From contig JAGYIS010000004.1 of assembly GCA_018402255.1 (NCBI GenBank), positions 620,001 through 684,000 of the forward strand: a stretch of DNA of 64,000 nucleotides, read 5' to 3'. Under the pieces are notes generated by a model. That model saw only the letters and a list, made by a program, of their open reading frames with translations. It had not been told where the DNA came from and did not search any database. The position numbers and the translations under genes are program-made. This document shows positions 11,431-22,433 of this stretch, one piece after another (position 1 is the first letter of the stretch; each line of letters opens with the position of its first letter). The DNA is from Marinobacter sp. Lineage in GTDB: Bacteria > Pseudomonadota > Gammaproteobacteria > Pseudomonadales > Oleiphilaceae.

Positions 11431-13668
11431 ATGGTAAAAGTTCGGGAAGATTATTCGGTCACCGGTGATGGTGAGGTGGATATCGAGCGTTGTGTACGCC
11501 ACATCGCGGAACAGACTCACCTGGATAATCCGGATCAGCTCCGGAAAGCCTGTGAGAAAGCATCGCACATCGCACTGCAGGCGTTTCGGGAAGATCGTCT
11601 GTGGACCCCAGGTTCGAGCAGCTTTTTGACTGGCCTTGAAATGGCCCAGGTGCTGGCAGAGTTACACCTGGATCAGGCCAGTCTGGTAGCGGCCGTGCTG
11701 TACCGCTCGGTTCGGGAAGAGCGGGTGTCTCTTGAGGAAATTCGAAAAGAGTTTGGGGATGAGGTTGCCGGGCTGATCAATGGTGTTCAGCAAATGGCGG
11801 CGATTTCGTCGGTCCATCACCCGCTCAAGGGCAATGTGCTGGGTCAGAGTGAAGGCCAGCTCGACAATGTCCGCAAGATGCTGGTGACGATGATTGATGA
11901 CGTTCGGGTGGCGCTGATCAAGCTGGCCGAGCGGACCTGCGCTATCCGGGCAGTGAAAGACGCCCCGGAAGCCAAGCGTATGCGGGTGGCCCGGGAGGTC
12001 TTCGACATCTATGCGCCGCTGGCCCACAGACTGGGCATTGGTCACGTCAAGTGGGAGCTGGAGGATCTGTCTTTCCGTTACCTGCACAGCACGGCCTACA
12101 AAAAAATTGCCAAACTGCTGGACGAAAAACGGATGGACCGGGAGGGCTACATCCGGCGGGTTATCGAGACACTGCAAACCGAGCTTCAGGCCTCAAGCAT
12201 CAAGGGTGACCTCAGTGGTCGGGCCAAACACATCTACAGTATCTGGCGCAAAATGCGCCGCAAAGGCATCGACTTTTCGCAGGTCTACGACGTGCGGGCG
12301 GTTCGAATCCTGGTGCCGGAAGTCCGCGATTGTTACGCCGCTCTGGGCATTGTGCATACCCTCTGGCGTCATATCCCCAACGAATTTGATGATTACATCG
12401 CCAACCCGAAAGAAAATGGCTATCAGTCACTGCACACGGCGGTCATCGGCCCCGATGGCAAGGTCATGGAAGTTCAGATCCGCACCCACGCCATGCACGA
12501 GGAAGCGGAGCTGGGAGTTTGTGCGCACTGGCTCTACAAAGGCACCGACAAAAATAACAAGTCCACGGGCTATGACGCCAAGATCAACTGGCTGCGCCAG
12601 GTACTTGAATGGCAGGAAGAGCTGGGTGACCTGTCTGGGCTGGCCGACCATCTGAAATCCGATGTGGCGTCGGACCGGGTTTACGTGTTCACGCCGGAAG
12701 GTCATGTGGTTGATTTGCCACAGGGCGCCACGCCGGTTGATTTTGCCTACCGGGTGCACACCGAAATCGGCCACGCCTGCCGCGGGGCCAAGGTGAACAG
12801 TCGCATTGTGCCGCTGACCTATCCCTTGAAAACCGGTGACCAGGTTTTTGTGCTGACCTCCAATAATCCGGCACCTAGCCGGGATTGGTTGAATCCCAGT
12901 CTGGGCTACATTCAGACCTCCCGGTCCAGGGCAAAGGTCACTCACTGGTTCAAGCAGCAGAACCGGGATCGCAATGTTGCTGACGGTCAGGCCATTCTTG
13001 AAGACGACTTCCGCCGGCTATCACTGTTTGAAGTGGACCTGGCGGATCTCGCAAAAAAGGTGAACTACCACTCGCCCGAAGACATGTTCGCGGCCATCGG
13101 TGCCGGAGACCTACGGCCGACGCACGTAGCTCACGTTGCCCAGCAGATGCTGGAGCCAAAGTCCGAACAGCTCGACCTCAAGCTGACCCCGGCTCGCAAG
13201 CAGGCCTATGACACAGAATCTGACATTCAGATTCGGGGGGTCGGCAAGCTGAAAACCCAGGTTGCCAAATGCTGCAAACCTTTGCCGGGTGATGCCATCG
13301 GCGGCTACATCACCGTGGGGCGAGGGGTGACCGTGCACCGCCAGGATTGCCTGACGTTCCTCAGCTTGCGGGAGTTTGAGCCCAATCGGATCATTGAGGT
13401 CAACTGGGGCGGTCAGCCGGCGTCTGTGTATCCGGTGGATATCGAGATCGAAGCCTACGACCGGTCTGGTCTGTTGCGAGACATTACCCAGGTGTTGTCG
13501 TCGTCCCGCAGTGACGTGCTGTCGCTCAACACCCTGAGTAACAAGGACGAGAATACGGCAACGATGCGGGTAACGGTCGAAATATCCAGCCTGGAGCAGC
13601 TCGCCCGGCTGTTGGCGCAGATTCGTAACCTTCCGAATATCATTGATGTGAGGCGCAAGCGCGGATGA
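11431..13668 (+). CDS. relA: GTP pyrophosphokinase RelA
   Basis: Ribosome-associated (p)ppGpp synthetase, 745 aa. Order: degenerate hydrolase-like region (about 30-185), synthetase domain (DVRAVRILV, ANPKENGYQSLHT), TGS domain (VYVFTPEGHVVDLPQGATP), a Cys-rich RIS/zinc-finger region (AKCCKPLPGD) and a C-terminal ACT domain. The hydrolase region lacks the HD motif and reads AAVLYRSV at that place, so this is the synthetase-only RelA branch rather than SpoT. Its stop overlaps the mazG start by four bases (ATGA), as in Pseudomonas. Confidence 0.96.
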   Translation: MVKVREDYSVTGDGEVDIERCVRHIAEQTHLDNPDQLRKACEKASHIALQAFREDRLWTPGSSSFLTGLEMAQVLAELHLDQASLVAAVLYRSVREERVSLEEIRKEFGDEVAGLINGVQQMAAISSVHHPLKGNVLGQSEGQLDNVRKMLVTMIDDVRVALIKLAERTCAIRAVKDAPEAKRMRVAREVFDIYAPLAHRLGIGHVKWELEDLSFRYLHSTAYKKIAKLLDEKRMDREGYIRRVIETLQTELQASSIKGDLSGRAKHIYSIWRKMRRKGIDFSQVYDVRAVRILVPEVRDCYAALGIVHTLWRHIPNEFDDYIANPKENGYQSLHTAVIGPDGKVMEVQIRTHAMHEEAELGVCAHWLYKGTDKNNKSTGYDAKINWLRQVLEWQEELGDLSGLADHLKSDVASDRVYVFTPEGHVVDLPQGATPVDFAYRVHTEIGHACRGAKVNSRIVPLTYPLKTGDQVFVLTSNNPAPSRDWLNPSLGYIQTSRSRAKVTHWFKQQNRDRNVADGQAILEDDFRRLSLFEVDLADLAKKVNYHSPEDMFAAIGAGDLRPTHVAHVAQQMLEPKSEQLDLKLTPARKQAYDTESDIQIRGVGKLKTQVAKCCKPLPGDAIGGYITVGRGVTVHRQDCLTFLSLREFEPNRIIEVNWGGQPASVYPVDIEIEAYDRSGLLRDITQVLSSSRSDVLSLNTLSNKDENTATMRVTVEISSLEQLARLLAQIRNLPNIIDVRRKRG

Positions 13669-14504
13669 GCTATACCATCGACGACCTGAAAACCCTGATG
13701 GCCCGTCTCCGGGAGCCGGAAACCGGTTGTCCCTGGGACACCAGGCAGACGTTCAGCAGCATTGTGCCCCACACCATTGAGGAAGCCTACGAAGTGGCGG
13801 ATGCCATTGAGCAGGCTGATTACCCGCATCTGAAAGATGAGTTGGGTGATTTGCTGTTTCAGGTCATCTTTTACGCCCAGATGGGGCAAGAACAGGGCCA
13901 CTTTGAGTTTGATAGCGTTGTTGACCACCTGGTTCAGAAACTGATTCGTCGCCACCCTCACGTTTTTCCCGAGGGCACGCTGGAGAGCCGGATCGACCCG
14001 GATAACCGCCCGGATGAAGCCTGGATCAAAGAGAGCTGGGAACGGATAAAGGCTGAAGAGAGGGCGCAAAAGCCGGCTGCAGGTGAGCCCGTGAGCCGCC
14101 TGGACGGCATTGCTCGCACCCTGCCAGCAATGGCCCGGGCCGAGAAGTTGCAGAAAAGAGCCTCTCGACACGGTTTCGACTGGCCCGACATCGGCCCGGT
14201 GTTCGACAAGCTGCACGAAGAAATCGATGAGCTCAAAGAGGCCTGGCAGGCTGCCGAAGCCGGTACCGGAGACCGGGACTGTGTTGAGGACGAACTTGGC
14301 GATCTGATGTTTGTCTGTGTCAATCTGGCACGCTTTATGAAGGTGAATCCTGAGCAGGCTCTGAAGCGTACCAATCATAAATTTGACGCGCGCTTTCGGG
14401 CGATTGAGCGAGCCCTGGAATCCGAGGGGCGCAATATGGAGGAGGAAGCGCTTGAAGCGCTGGATGCTATCTGGCAATCGGTCAAAGGCGTTGAGAAAGA
14501 GTAG
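13665..14504 (+). CDS. mazG: Nucleoside triphosphate pyrophosphohydrolase MazG
   Basis: All-alpha NTP pyrophosphohydrolase that converts (d)NTPs to monophosphates and, in E. coli, lowers ppGpp. Two MazG repeats are visible: EEAYEVADAIEQADY..KDELGDLLFQV (about 32-70) and HEEIDELKEAW..EDELGDLMFVCVN (about 185-225), each with the acidic metal-binding helices. The 279 aa length is usual. It is translationally coupled to relA through an ATGA overlap, which fits a shared role in nucleotide stress. Confidence 0.95.
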   Translation: MSYTIDDLKTLMARLREPETGCPWDTRQTFSSIVPHTIEEAYEVADAIEQADYPHLKDELGDLLFQVIFYAQMGQEQGHFEFDSVVDHLVQKLIRRHPHVFPEGTLESRIDPDNRPDEAWIKESWERIKAEERAQKPAAGEPVSRLDGIARTLPAMARAEKLQKRASRHGFDWPDIGPVFDKLHEEIDELKEAWQAAEAGTGDRDCVEDELGDLMFVCVNLARFMKVNPEQALKRTNHKFDARFRAIERALESEGRNMEEEALEALDAIWQSVKGVEKE

Positions 14505-14651
14505 TGGGTACGAACGGGACGCGGTACCGATAAGTACAATCCGTAACCAATTCCTGGTCACGGAACCGTCATTCTTCGTCTAAACTTGTGAGTGTAGGTG
14601 CACTGATTCGGTGCGCCTTGCTGTCAAATAAGATGCAGGGGTGAAGGCACC

Positions 14652-14996
14652 ATGAAAATTAAAGATCTGGTCAAGCATTGGGACAAGCACGGTCGCGGCA
14701 GACTGAATCGTGACGCAGCTTATCTGTCGTTGTCTGATCAGCACCATGAGCTGTTGCAGAAAGTAGCCGCCATGTACCCGATGAAGTCCAGCCAGGATCT
14801 GATTCGAGATCTGATCTCTGCGTCTCTGGATGAACTGGAAACCAGCTTCCCGTATGTGCAGGGTGACAAAGTGGTGGCATACGATGAAGACGGTTTTGAA
14901 GTGTTCGAAGACAAGGGCCTGACGCCCCGATTTGTGGAGCTGAGCCAGAAGAAGATTCAGCGCCTGAAAGCTCGCCAGCTCGAATCCGTCGCTTGA
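14652..14996 (+). CDS. Small conserved protein, paralogue of the gene at 15065-15298
   Basis: Unknown function, 114 aa. It begins MKIKDLVKHWD and has a central amphipathic region (QKVAAMYPMKSSQDLIRDLISASLDEL) followed by an acidic stretch and a C-terminal TPRFVELSQKKIQRLK. The central part aligns with the neighbouring minus-strand gene (AALAELYPDRSESEILNDMVAAALDDL), so the two are paralogues. Pseudomonads carry similar proteins sometimes labelled type 1 pili tip component; nothing here supports that label. The central helix pair resembles a ribbon-helix-helix-like dimerisation unit, which is inference. Confidence 0.7.
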   Translation: MKIKDLVKHWDKHGRGRLNRDAAYLSLSDQHHELLQKVAAMYPMKSSQDLIRDLISASLDELETSFPYVQGDKVVAYDEDGFEVFEDKGLTPRFVELSQKKIQRLKARQLESVA

Positions 14997-15023
14997 CGCT
15001 GCGGTAACAGAGCAGTCCTGGCA

Positions 15024-15054
15024 GGCCTCGAGGCACGTCAAGCGCCTCCAGGCC
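15024..15054. terminator. Imperfect hairpin between convergent genes
   Basis: A stem of 13 pairs with two mismatches (GGCCTCGAGGCAC against GCGCCTCCAGGCC) and a 5-base loop sits between two convergent small genes. It lacks a T-run on either side, so a role as a bidirectional terminator is only a guess from its position. Confidence 0.35.
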
Positions 15055-15064
15055 AGCCGTGTCT

Positions 15065-15298
15065 CTATTTCGCTTTACCTGCCAGGCGTTCCTTCAGTGG
15101 CCCCTTGCTGACCAGGTCATCAAGAGCGGCCGCAACCATATCGTTCAGAATCTCGCTTTCACTGCGGTCCGGATAGAGCTCAGCCAATGCGGCAATGCGC
15201 GCGGCATCTTCCAGGGGCAAACGCAGATTGTATTCGTGTGTCCGCTCAATCGCCTTTTTCTCTTCTTCCCAATGTTGGGGTAAATCGGTCACTTTCAT
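15065..15298 (-). CDS. Small conserved protein, paralogue of the gene at 14652-14996
   Basis: Protein of 77 aa, unknown function. It starts MKVTDLPQHWEEE and carries RLPLEDAARIAALAELYPDRSESEILNDMV, matching the core of the 114 aa neighbour but lacking its acidic C-terminal third. A good ribosome site (AAGGAG) lies about 6 bases before the ATG. It is convergent with its paralogue and divergent from ppc, about 100 bases away. The N-terminal half is shared and the tails differ, suggesting duplication followed by divergence. Confidence 0.7.
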   Translation of the reverse strand: MKVTDLPQHWEEEKKAIERTHEYNLRLPLEDAARIAALAELYPDRSESEILNDMVAAALDDLVSKGPLKERLAGKAK

Positions 15299-15402
15299 GG
15301 TGGCTCCTTGGGGCGAAGGGTATGAATCGCCAATAGACTTTTCGAACGAATCCTTAGTATCGTAAGTTTACTTCATCTCCGTCAATTCAGAAGGAATTCA
15401 AT

Positions 15403-18049
15403 GTGACTGAACTGCATCCTGATCTCCGAGAAAATGTGCGTTTGCTCGGAGAGCTTCTGGGCCAGAGCATCCAGCGTTTCCCGGGCCAGGATTGTTACGA
15501 GCGTATTGAAGAGATCCGGGCTGCGGCCAAGGCCGATCGTCGCCAGGAAAGTGGATCTGGCCAGCGCCTGGTGACCTTGCTTGGCCAGCTCAGTGACAGC
15601 GAGTTGCTGCCGGTCACGCGGGCGTTCAACCAGTTTCTGAATCTGGCGAACCTGGCCGAGCAGTATCATGGTATCCGCCGTAAACAGGGCCATCCAGTCC
15701 GATTTGATGGTGGAATCTTTCGGCGAGGTGTTCGAGCGCCTCAAATCCGGTGGTATCGATGCCCAGGAACTGCACCAACGGGTCGCAGATCTCCGGATCG
15801 AGTTTGTCCTGACCGCGCACCCGACCGAAGTGGCGCGTCGAACGCTGATCCTCAAATACGACGAAATGTCTGATTGCCTGGCAAAACTGGACCACGAGGA
15901 CCTGATGCCAGCGGAACGGGCAGAAATCATAGCCCGATTATCTCAGTTGATTACCGAAGCCTGGCACACGGATGAGATTCGTCACGAGCGACCTACTGCA
16001 GTGGACGAGGCCAAGTGGGGGTTTGCGGTGATAGAGAACAGCCTGTGGCAGGCCTTGCCCAAATTCCTGCGCAGCCTGGATACCTCGCTGTCAGACGCCA
16101 CGGGTAAGGGCCTGCCGCTGCAGGCAGCGCCGATACGAATCGCCTCCTGGATGGGGGGGGATCGTGACGGTAACCCGAACGTCACCCACGAGGTGACTCG
16201 CGAGGTGTTCTTGCTGGGCCGCTGGATGGCAGCCGACCTCTATTTGCGTGATATTCAATCACTGCGGGCGGAGCTGTCCATGTGGCAGGCCAGCGACGAA
16301 CTGAAGGCGCAAACGGGTGAATCCCGGGAACCCTATCGCCAGGTGCTGGCGACCCTCAGGGATCGACTGATCCGGACCCGTGACTGGGCCGAGGCCAGCG
16401 TGAAGGGGCTGGCGGCAGACAACACTGACATTCTTTTTGAAAACGAAGATCTGACGGAGCCACTGGAGCTTTGTTACCGTTCGCTGGTCGAGTGTGGTCT
16501 TGAATACATTGCCAACGGCCCCTTGCTGGATACTATTCGCCGGGCCCATACCTTTGGTCTGCCGCTGATTCGCCTGGATATCCGGCAGGAAGCCTCGCGC
16601 CATGCGGAAGCCGTTGCCGAAATGGTGGATTATCTCGGGCTGGGAGATTACCTGTCGTGGTCCGAGCAGGAGCGGCAGGGCTTTCTGTTGAGAGAGCTTA
16701 CCGGCCGCAGGCCACTGGTGCCGCGTCACTGGCAGCCGTCGGACTCCGTTCGTGAGGTGCTTGCCACTTGTGAAGTGGTGGCCGGTCAAACTCCGGAGGC
16801 GCTTGGTTCCTACGTGATCTCCATGGCCAGCAAGCCCTCCGATGTTCTCAGTGTGATTTTGCTGTTGCGCGAAGCCGGCATGCAGTATCCGATGCGGGTG
16901 GTGCCTCTGTTCGAAACCCTGAGTGATCTGCAGGGAGCGCCTGACAGCATGGCCGCCCTCTATGAACTCGAGTGGTATCGGGAATACTGCCATGGCCGCC
17001 AGGAGGTCATGATCGGGTATTCCGATTCATCCAAGGATGCTGGCCAGTTGATGGCGGCCTGGGCACAGTATCAGGCTCAGGAAAAGCTGACCCAGGTTGC
17101 CAGCCAGTACGGCGTTCACCTGACGCTGTTCCATGGTCGCGGCGGCACTGTTGGTCGCGGTGGTGGTCCCGCCAACCGGGCGATCCTGTCGCAGCCGCCC
17201 GGCTCGGTTAATGGCAGTTTCCGCATTACCGAACAGGGCGAGATGATTCGCTTCAAGTTCGGTTTGCCGCGGCTGGCGGTGCAAAGCCTGACGCTCTATA
17301 CCACGGCGGTCATCGAAGCGACTCTGGCACCGCCGCCAGAACCCGAAGACAGCTGGCGTGAGGTTATGGACTGGCTGACCGAGCGGTCACTCAAATCCTA
17401 CCGGGACGTGGTGCGAGAGAATCCTGATTTCGTGCCCTATTTCCGCCAGGTCACGCCGGAGACTGCCCTGGGCAAACTGGCTCTTGGCAGCCGACCGGCC
17501 AGGCGGAAGCCGACCGGCGGGGTGGAAAGTTTACGGGCGATTCCCTGGATTTTTGCCTGGACCCAGATGCGCCTGATGCTGCCCAGCTGGCTCGGTAGCG
17601 ACGTCGCGCTGGAGGAGGCGGCACGCCACGACCGTTTGCCAGAGCTGCGGGAAATGATGCGGGGATGGCCTTTCTTCCGAACCTACGTGGATATGCTGGA
17701 AATGGTGCTGGCCAAAGCCGACCTGCGCATTGCCAGCTACTACGAGCAAACCCTGGTCGAGGATGAGACCCTGAAGGCGCTGGGCGCTGACTTGCGGGAG
17801 CGCTTGAGGGGCTGTATCCAGCGCTTGCTGGAACTGAAGGGTCAGCAGACTTTGCTGGAAGACGAGCCGGTGTTCGCCCACTCCATGCGGGTGCGGAATC
17901 CCTACACCGACCCTTTGCATTATCTGCAGGCAGAGTTGCTCAAGCGTGATCGTGAGAGTGAGGGTAAGGGCGAGGTGCCGGATATGGTGGAGCGAGCCTT
18001 GAAGGTCACTATGGCGGGCATCTCTGCCGGTATGCGTAACACGGGCTAA
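15403..18049 (+). CDS. ppc: Phosphoenolpyruvate carboxylase, frameshifted
   Basis: Carboxylates PEP to oxaloacetate to refill the TCA cycle. Active-site motifs are intact in the long second part: [36 protein letters not shown], the glycine loop [12 protein letters not shown] and the C-terminal ISAGMRNTG. The first about 95 residues (from GTG at 15403, with AAGGA upstream) are in another frame. The two join between about 15665 and 15715, most simply by reading the GGG at 15687-15689 as GG. Joined length is about 881 aa, as for E. coli. Probably a sequencing error, because both halves are well conserved. Confidence 0.94.
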
Positions 18050-18109
18050 AGTGCATAATAGCGCCGGAGATCGGAACGCCTCCGGAACCGGATAAAGGAG
18101 TTTTCCCCT

Positions 18110-19480
18110 TTGGCATTGTCAGACAGACTGGCGAATTTTCTTACCCGAAAGGGCATTCAATACCAGCAAATTGAAATTGACCCGGTGGCCAATCTCGATG
18201 GTGCGGTGCTTGCCTCTGGCCAATCGCAGCACAATTTTATCCAGCCGACGTTGTTGATCGACATCAACGGCGTGTGCATGGCGGTGCATCGGTTCGACAG
18301 CACACTCGACCTGGATGCCGTGCATCAGTTTACTGGTCGGCGGCTGCAACCCTTGACGGCGCGCCAGACGGCCCGCCTGTTTGGCGACTGCGATCCCGGG
18401 TTCGTGCCGCCGGTAGGGGGTGCATGGGATTTGCCGGTGCTGGTGGATGAGGACGTAGTGAATGCGGAGCGGGTGCTGTTCTCGGCAGGCACCAACCACT
18501 GCCTGATTGATATGGAAGGCCGTGCGCTCCGTTTGGCCCTGGCTGGTGCCCGGGAAGGGCATCTGGTTATCCGGGGCAACGGAAACGATTCTCGTGGGGC
18601 TTTAACCCTCGATGAGGTGGCGGATAAATTGCAGAAGCTTTACCGGCTGCCCCCCATGCCGGCGCTGGCTTTACGGATATTGAAACTGACTGCGAACAGC
18701 GAGGCCACTGCGAGAGAACTGGCCGAGCTGATTGAGTTTGATCCAAGCATGACGGCGCAGATCATGCGTTATGCCCGCTCGGCATTGTTTAATTACCCCG
18801 GTCAAATCAACTCGGTGCAGGAAGCGGTTACCCGGGTGCTTGGGTTTGACCGGGTTGCCCACATTGCCATGGGGATTGCCTCGGTTCGGGCCTTTGATGT
18901 GCCCAGGACTGGCATGCTGGGCATGGACAATTTCTGGCGGCACTCGCTGTACTGCGCCTTCCTGTGCCAGAGCCTGGCAGCCCGTTCCGGGCGAGACAAG
19001 GGCCTGGCGTATCTGTGCGGGTTGTTGCATAACTTTGGTCTGCTACTGGTCGGTCACCTGTTCCCCTCGGAGTTTCAGGAGCTCAACGCCCTGCGTGAAA
19101 TTAATCCGGAAGCGAGCATGCACTCTCTGGAACAGGAAGTGTTTGGTCACGGTGATCGTCAGGATATTCTGGCGGTGGGTCACGGTGCGATCGGTGGTAT
19201 CCTGCACAGCCTTTGGCAGTTACCGGGGCCCGTGATCAAGGCCGCAGGCATGCATCAAAATCCTGGCTATCACGGTGAGCACGAAGACTATGTTTTGATG
19301 GTCCAGCTTGCTAACGGAATGCTGAAGGAACAAGGTATTGGTGATGAGTTCAATCCGGATGATATCCCGGCACTGACCGAAGCGCTCGGACTGGACCCGG
19401 CGACCCTGGAGCTGGTTCAGCAGGAAATCCGGCAAGTCGCCTCCGATCTGGACGTACTGGCGTCTTCTCTTGCATCCTGA
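18110..19480 (+). CDS. HDOD-domain protein with N-terminal YbaK-like region
   Basis: Protein of 456 aa starting at TTG with AAAGGAG 9 bases upstream. The N-terminal about 150 residues resemble the YbaK/ProX aminoacyl-tRNA deacylase fold (LTRKGIQYQQIEID.., QPTLLIDINGVCMAVHR..). An HDOD domain spans about 185-390 (LYRLPPMPALALRILKL; FDPSMTAQIMRYARSA; GLLHNFGLLLVGHL). HDOD is an HD-like regulatory domain that usually lacks hydrolase activity and is often tied to motility, c-di-GMP or cell-cycle signalling. I infer a regulatory role; I cannot say whether the YbaK-like part is catalytic. It stands alone between ppc and adk. Confidence 0.8.
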   Translation: MALSDRLANFLTRKGIQYQQIEIDPVANLDGAVLASGQSQHNFIQPTLLIDINGVCMAVHRFDSTLDLDAVHQFTGRRLQPLTARQTARLFGDCDPGFVPPVGGAWDLPVLVDEDVVNAERVLFSAGTNHCLIDMEGRALRLALAGAREGHLVIRGNGNDSRGALTLDEVADKLQKLYRLPPMPALALRILKLTANSEATARELAELIEFDPSMTAQIMRYARSALFNYPGQINSVQEAVTRVLGFDRVAHIAMGIASVRAFDVPRTGMLGMDNFWRHSLYCAFLCQSLAARSGRDKGLAYLCGLLHNFGLLLVGHLFPSEFQELNALREINPEASMHSLEQEVFGHGDRQDILAVGHGAIGGILHSLWQLPGPVIKAAGMHQNPGYHGEHEDYVLMVQLANGMLKEQGIGDEFNPDDIPALTEALGLDPATLELVQQEIRQVASDLDVLASSLAS

Positions 19481-19568
19481 GTGAACCCTCATTGCGCTTG
19501 CCGATGCCGGATAATGCTTATTTTCCCGGTGGTTCAGGACATGATACGGAGGTCGACTTTCTCTGTAG

Positions 19569-20354
<786 letters not shown>

Positions 20355-20389
20355 CGGATACCGGAGTAGCCCGGGAGGCTCTTAATTCT

Positions 20390-21094
20390 GTGAAGCTTTT
20401 AGCACTGGATACGTCTTCTGAGGGTTGCTCGGCCGCTCTCTGGCTGGATGGCCGGACCACCGAGCGTTTTGAACTGGCCCCGAGGGGCCATACCCGCCTG
20501 TTGATGCCCATGGTCCGCGAACTGCTTGCAGAGCAAGGGTTCGTCCCGACGGATCTTGACGCCCTGGCGTTCGCGCGAGGGCCTGGCTCTTTCACCGGTT
20601 TGCGGATAGCGACCGGTGTGGTTCAGGGGCTCGCCTGGGGTTTAAGCCTGCCGGTGGTACCGGTGTCGTCCCTGGCCGCCGTGGCCCTGGGTGCCATTGA
20701 AGAGCATCAGCTTGCTGACGGTGACCTGATTGCGGTGGCGTTTGATGCCAGGATGGGGGAAGTCTACTGGGCCACTTACCAGTGCCTCCAGGGCTTGCCT
20801 GTGCTGTTGGGCGAGGAACGCGTGTGCCCGCCAGGGGATGTCAGCCTGCCGCACTCTGAGGCGTCGGCTGCCTGGGTGGGCGCTGGCCAGGGCTGGGCGT
20901 TTGCCAGCGACATGCCGGAGGCAGTGGTAAACCGTATCGGTAACCGCGATACTTCTCTTGTGCCCCGCGCCGCTCAGGTTGCGCGGCTGGCGGAATACGG
21001 GTATCGGCAGGGCGATGCCGTCTCTGCCGAGCTGGCTCAGCCGGTCTATATCCGGGACGAAGTGGCCTGGAAGAAACTTCCCGGACGAGAATAG
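20390..21094 (+). CDS. tsaB: tRNA threonylcarbamoyladenosine protein TsaB
   Basis: Partner of TsaD and TsaE in making t6A37 in ANN-decoding tRNAs; an ASKHA-fold protein without its own catalytic role. It starts at GTG (MKLLALDTSSEGCSAAL), and the family signature FARGPGSFTGLRIATGVVQGLA is present at about residues 62-82. Length 234 aa, normal. It follows adk by 35 bases and may be cotranscribed. Confidence 0.93.
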   Translation: MKLLALDTSSEGCSAALWLDGRTTERFELAPRGHTRLLMPMVRELLAEQGFVPTDLDALAFARGPGSFTGLRIATGVVQGLAWGLSLPVVPVSSLAAVALGAIEEHQLADGDLIAVAFDARMGEVYWATYQCLQGLPVLLGEERVCPPGDVSLPHSEASAAWVGAGQGWAFASDMPEAVVNRIGNRDTSLVPRAAQVARLAEYGYRQGDAVSAELAQPVYIRDEVAWKKLPGRE

Positions 21095-21198
21095 AAAAGC
21101 ACACTTTTTGATCAGTTTTGTGTTGCCCGCCTTTTCAATTGCGTCTTGATCTTCCATAATGTTGGCTCACATACGATTTATCCCTGTGGTTGCGCACT

Positions 21199-21576
21199 AT
21201 GATCGGTGGCATTAATCCGGCAAATTCTTCCCTGATTCAGACGGGCAATAACAGCCCGGCTAGAGAGCGTACGGATGTTGCCAGATCCCCGGCGGCGTCA
21301 CCGCAAGCTCTGGCTGATGATGCGGTTCGTCAGGATCTCAACGCTCCACGACAGGAGCGCGATACCGCCCCTGGAAATCTGAACGCTGGATTTGAGGCTG
21401 TCGAGCGCCGTGTTGAGGCGCGACGTGCCGCCGAGGACGCTCGTCTTGAGCGATTTCGCGCCGATGAGTTACCTCTGCCAGCCTCCAGGGCACTGTCAAC
21501 CTTTGCCGGCGTTGCGGCTGCAGGTCAGGAATTTGAGGGCGGCAGCCTTATCTCCGGCATCGACATTCTGGTCTGA
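21199..21576 (+). CDS. Small unknown protein before rsmJ
   Basis: Hypothetical protein of about 125 aa starting MIGGINPANSSLIQTG; a TTG three codons upstream is an alternative start. The middle is charged and rich in Ala, Arg and Glu (about residues 45-95), likely helical or disordered. The C-terminus is hydrophobic (STFAGVAAAGQEFEGG). I recognise no domain. The stop overlaps the rsmJ ATG by one base (TGATG), which is the best evidence that it is a real, coupled gene. Confidence 0.55.
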   Translation: MIGGINPANSSLIQTGNNSPARERTDVARSPAASPQALADDAVRQDLNAPRQERDTAPGNLNAGFEAVERRVEARRAAEDARLERFRADELPLPASRALSTFAGVAAAGQEFEGGSLISGIDILV

Positions 21577-22400
21577 TGCCCGATTTCTCCCCTAAAGAAA
21601 CCACTTCTCTGGCCACCACGGTCGCTGTCGCTTGTGGCCCCCTCGGGGATCAGCATGCAGCGCGAAAGTTGGCGGATGAGCTGGGCTTGAGCTGGCTGGG
21701 TATCGTCAAACCCCAGCAGATTCGTGACTACCCGATCTTACTGTATATGGATGATGAGGGCCTGGCGCTCCAACTCACCGGCAAAGGTGCGCCGGGTCCG
21801 GTCAGGGCCGAGTTTGTTACAGGCAAAATGGGTTATCGCAGAGAACATGGCGGAGGTACTGGCCAGCTCGTTGCCCGTGCCGTCGGACTGCAGAAGACGA
21901 AAACGCAGCTGCATGTGCTTGATGCCACTGCTGGCCTGGGCCAGGACTCGTTTGTTCTGGCGGGCCTGGGTTGTCGGGTCACCCTGTTTGAGCGCAACCC
22001 GGTGATTCATGCCTTGCTGGCGGATGGTCTGGTGCGGGCAACTTTGAATGCCGAATGCGCGGAGGTGATTGCGCGCATGAGCCTGCAGGCGGGCAGCTCC
22101 ATTGACTGGTTGCGGAAAGCGGAACCGAATACGGCGGACGTGATCTATCTGGACCCGATGTTCCCGCACAGAGACAAAGCGGCACTGGTCAAAAAAGAAA
22201 TGCAGGTGTTTCGTCAGGTAGTCGGCGACGATGACGATTCAGAGCAGCTGCTGGCGGCGGCGCTGACGTGCGCGCGTTATCGGGTGGTGGTGAAGCGGCC
22301 CAGAAAGGCGCCAGCGGTGGCGGGCCCTGAGCCCACCACGCGCATTGAAGGCAAAAGCAGTCGTTACGATGTCTACTCCATTAAAGCGTTACCGGCCTGA
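21576..22400 (+). CDS. rsmJ: 16S rRNA (guanine-1516-N2)-methyltransferase
   Basis: SAM-dependent methyltransferase of the YhiQ/RsmJ family, 274 aa. The SAM-binding motif is LHVLDATAGLGQDSFVLAGLGC, followed by the acidic strand end LFERNP, and the catalytic-type loop is VIYLDPMFPHR. The family block GKMGYRREHGGGTGQ lies just before the SAM motif. The start codon overlaps the upstream stop. It is convergent with plsB, 33 bases away. Confidence 0.93.
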   Translation: MPDFSPKETTSLATTVAVACGPLGDQHAARKLADELGLSWLGIVKPQQIRDYPILLYMDDEGLALQLTGKGAPGPVRAEFVTGKMGYRREHGGGTGQLVARAVGLQKTKTQLHVLDATAGLGQDSFVLAGLGCRVTLFERNPVIHALLADGLVRATLNAECAEVIARMSLQAGSSIDWLRKAEPNTADVIYLDPMFPHRDKAALVKKEMQVFRQVVGDDDDSEQLLAAALTCARYRVVVKRPRKAPAVAGPEPTTRIEGKSSRYDVYSIKALPA

Positions 22401-22433
22401 GTAACCAACGCTCTGGCCGGCACGCCTGCGGGC

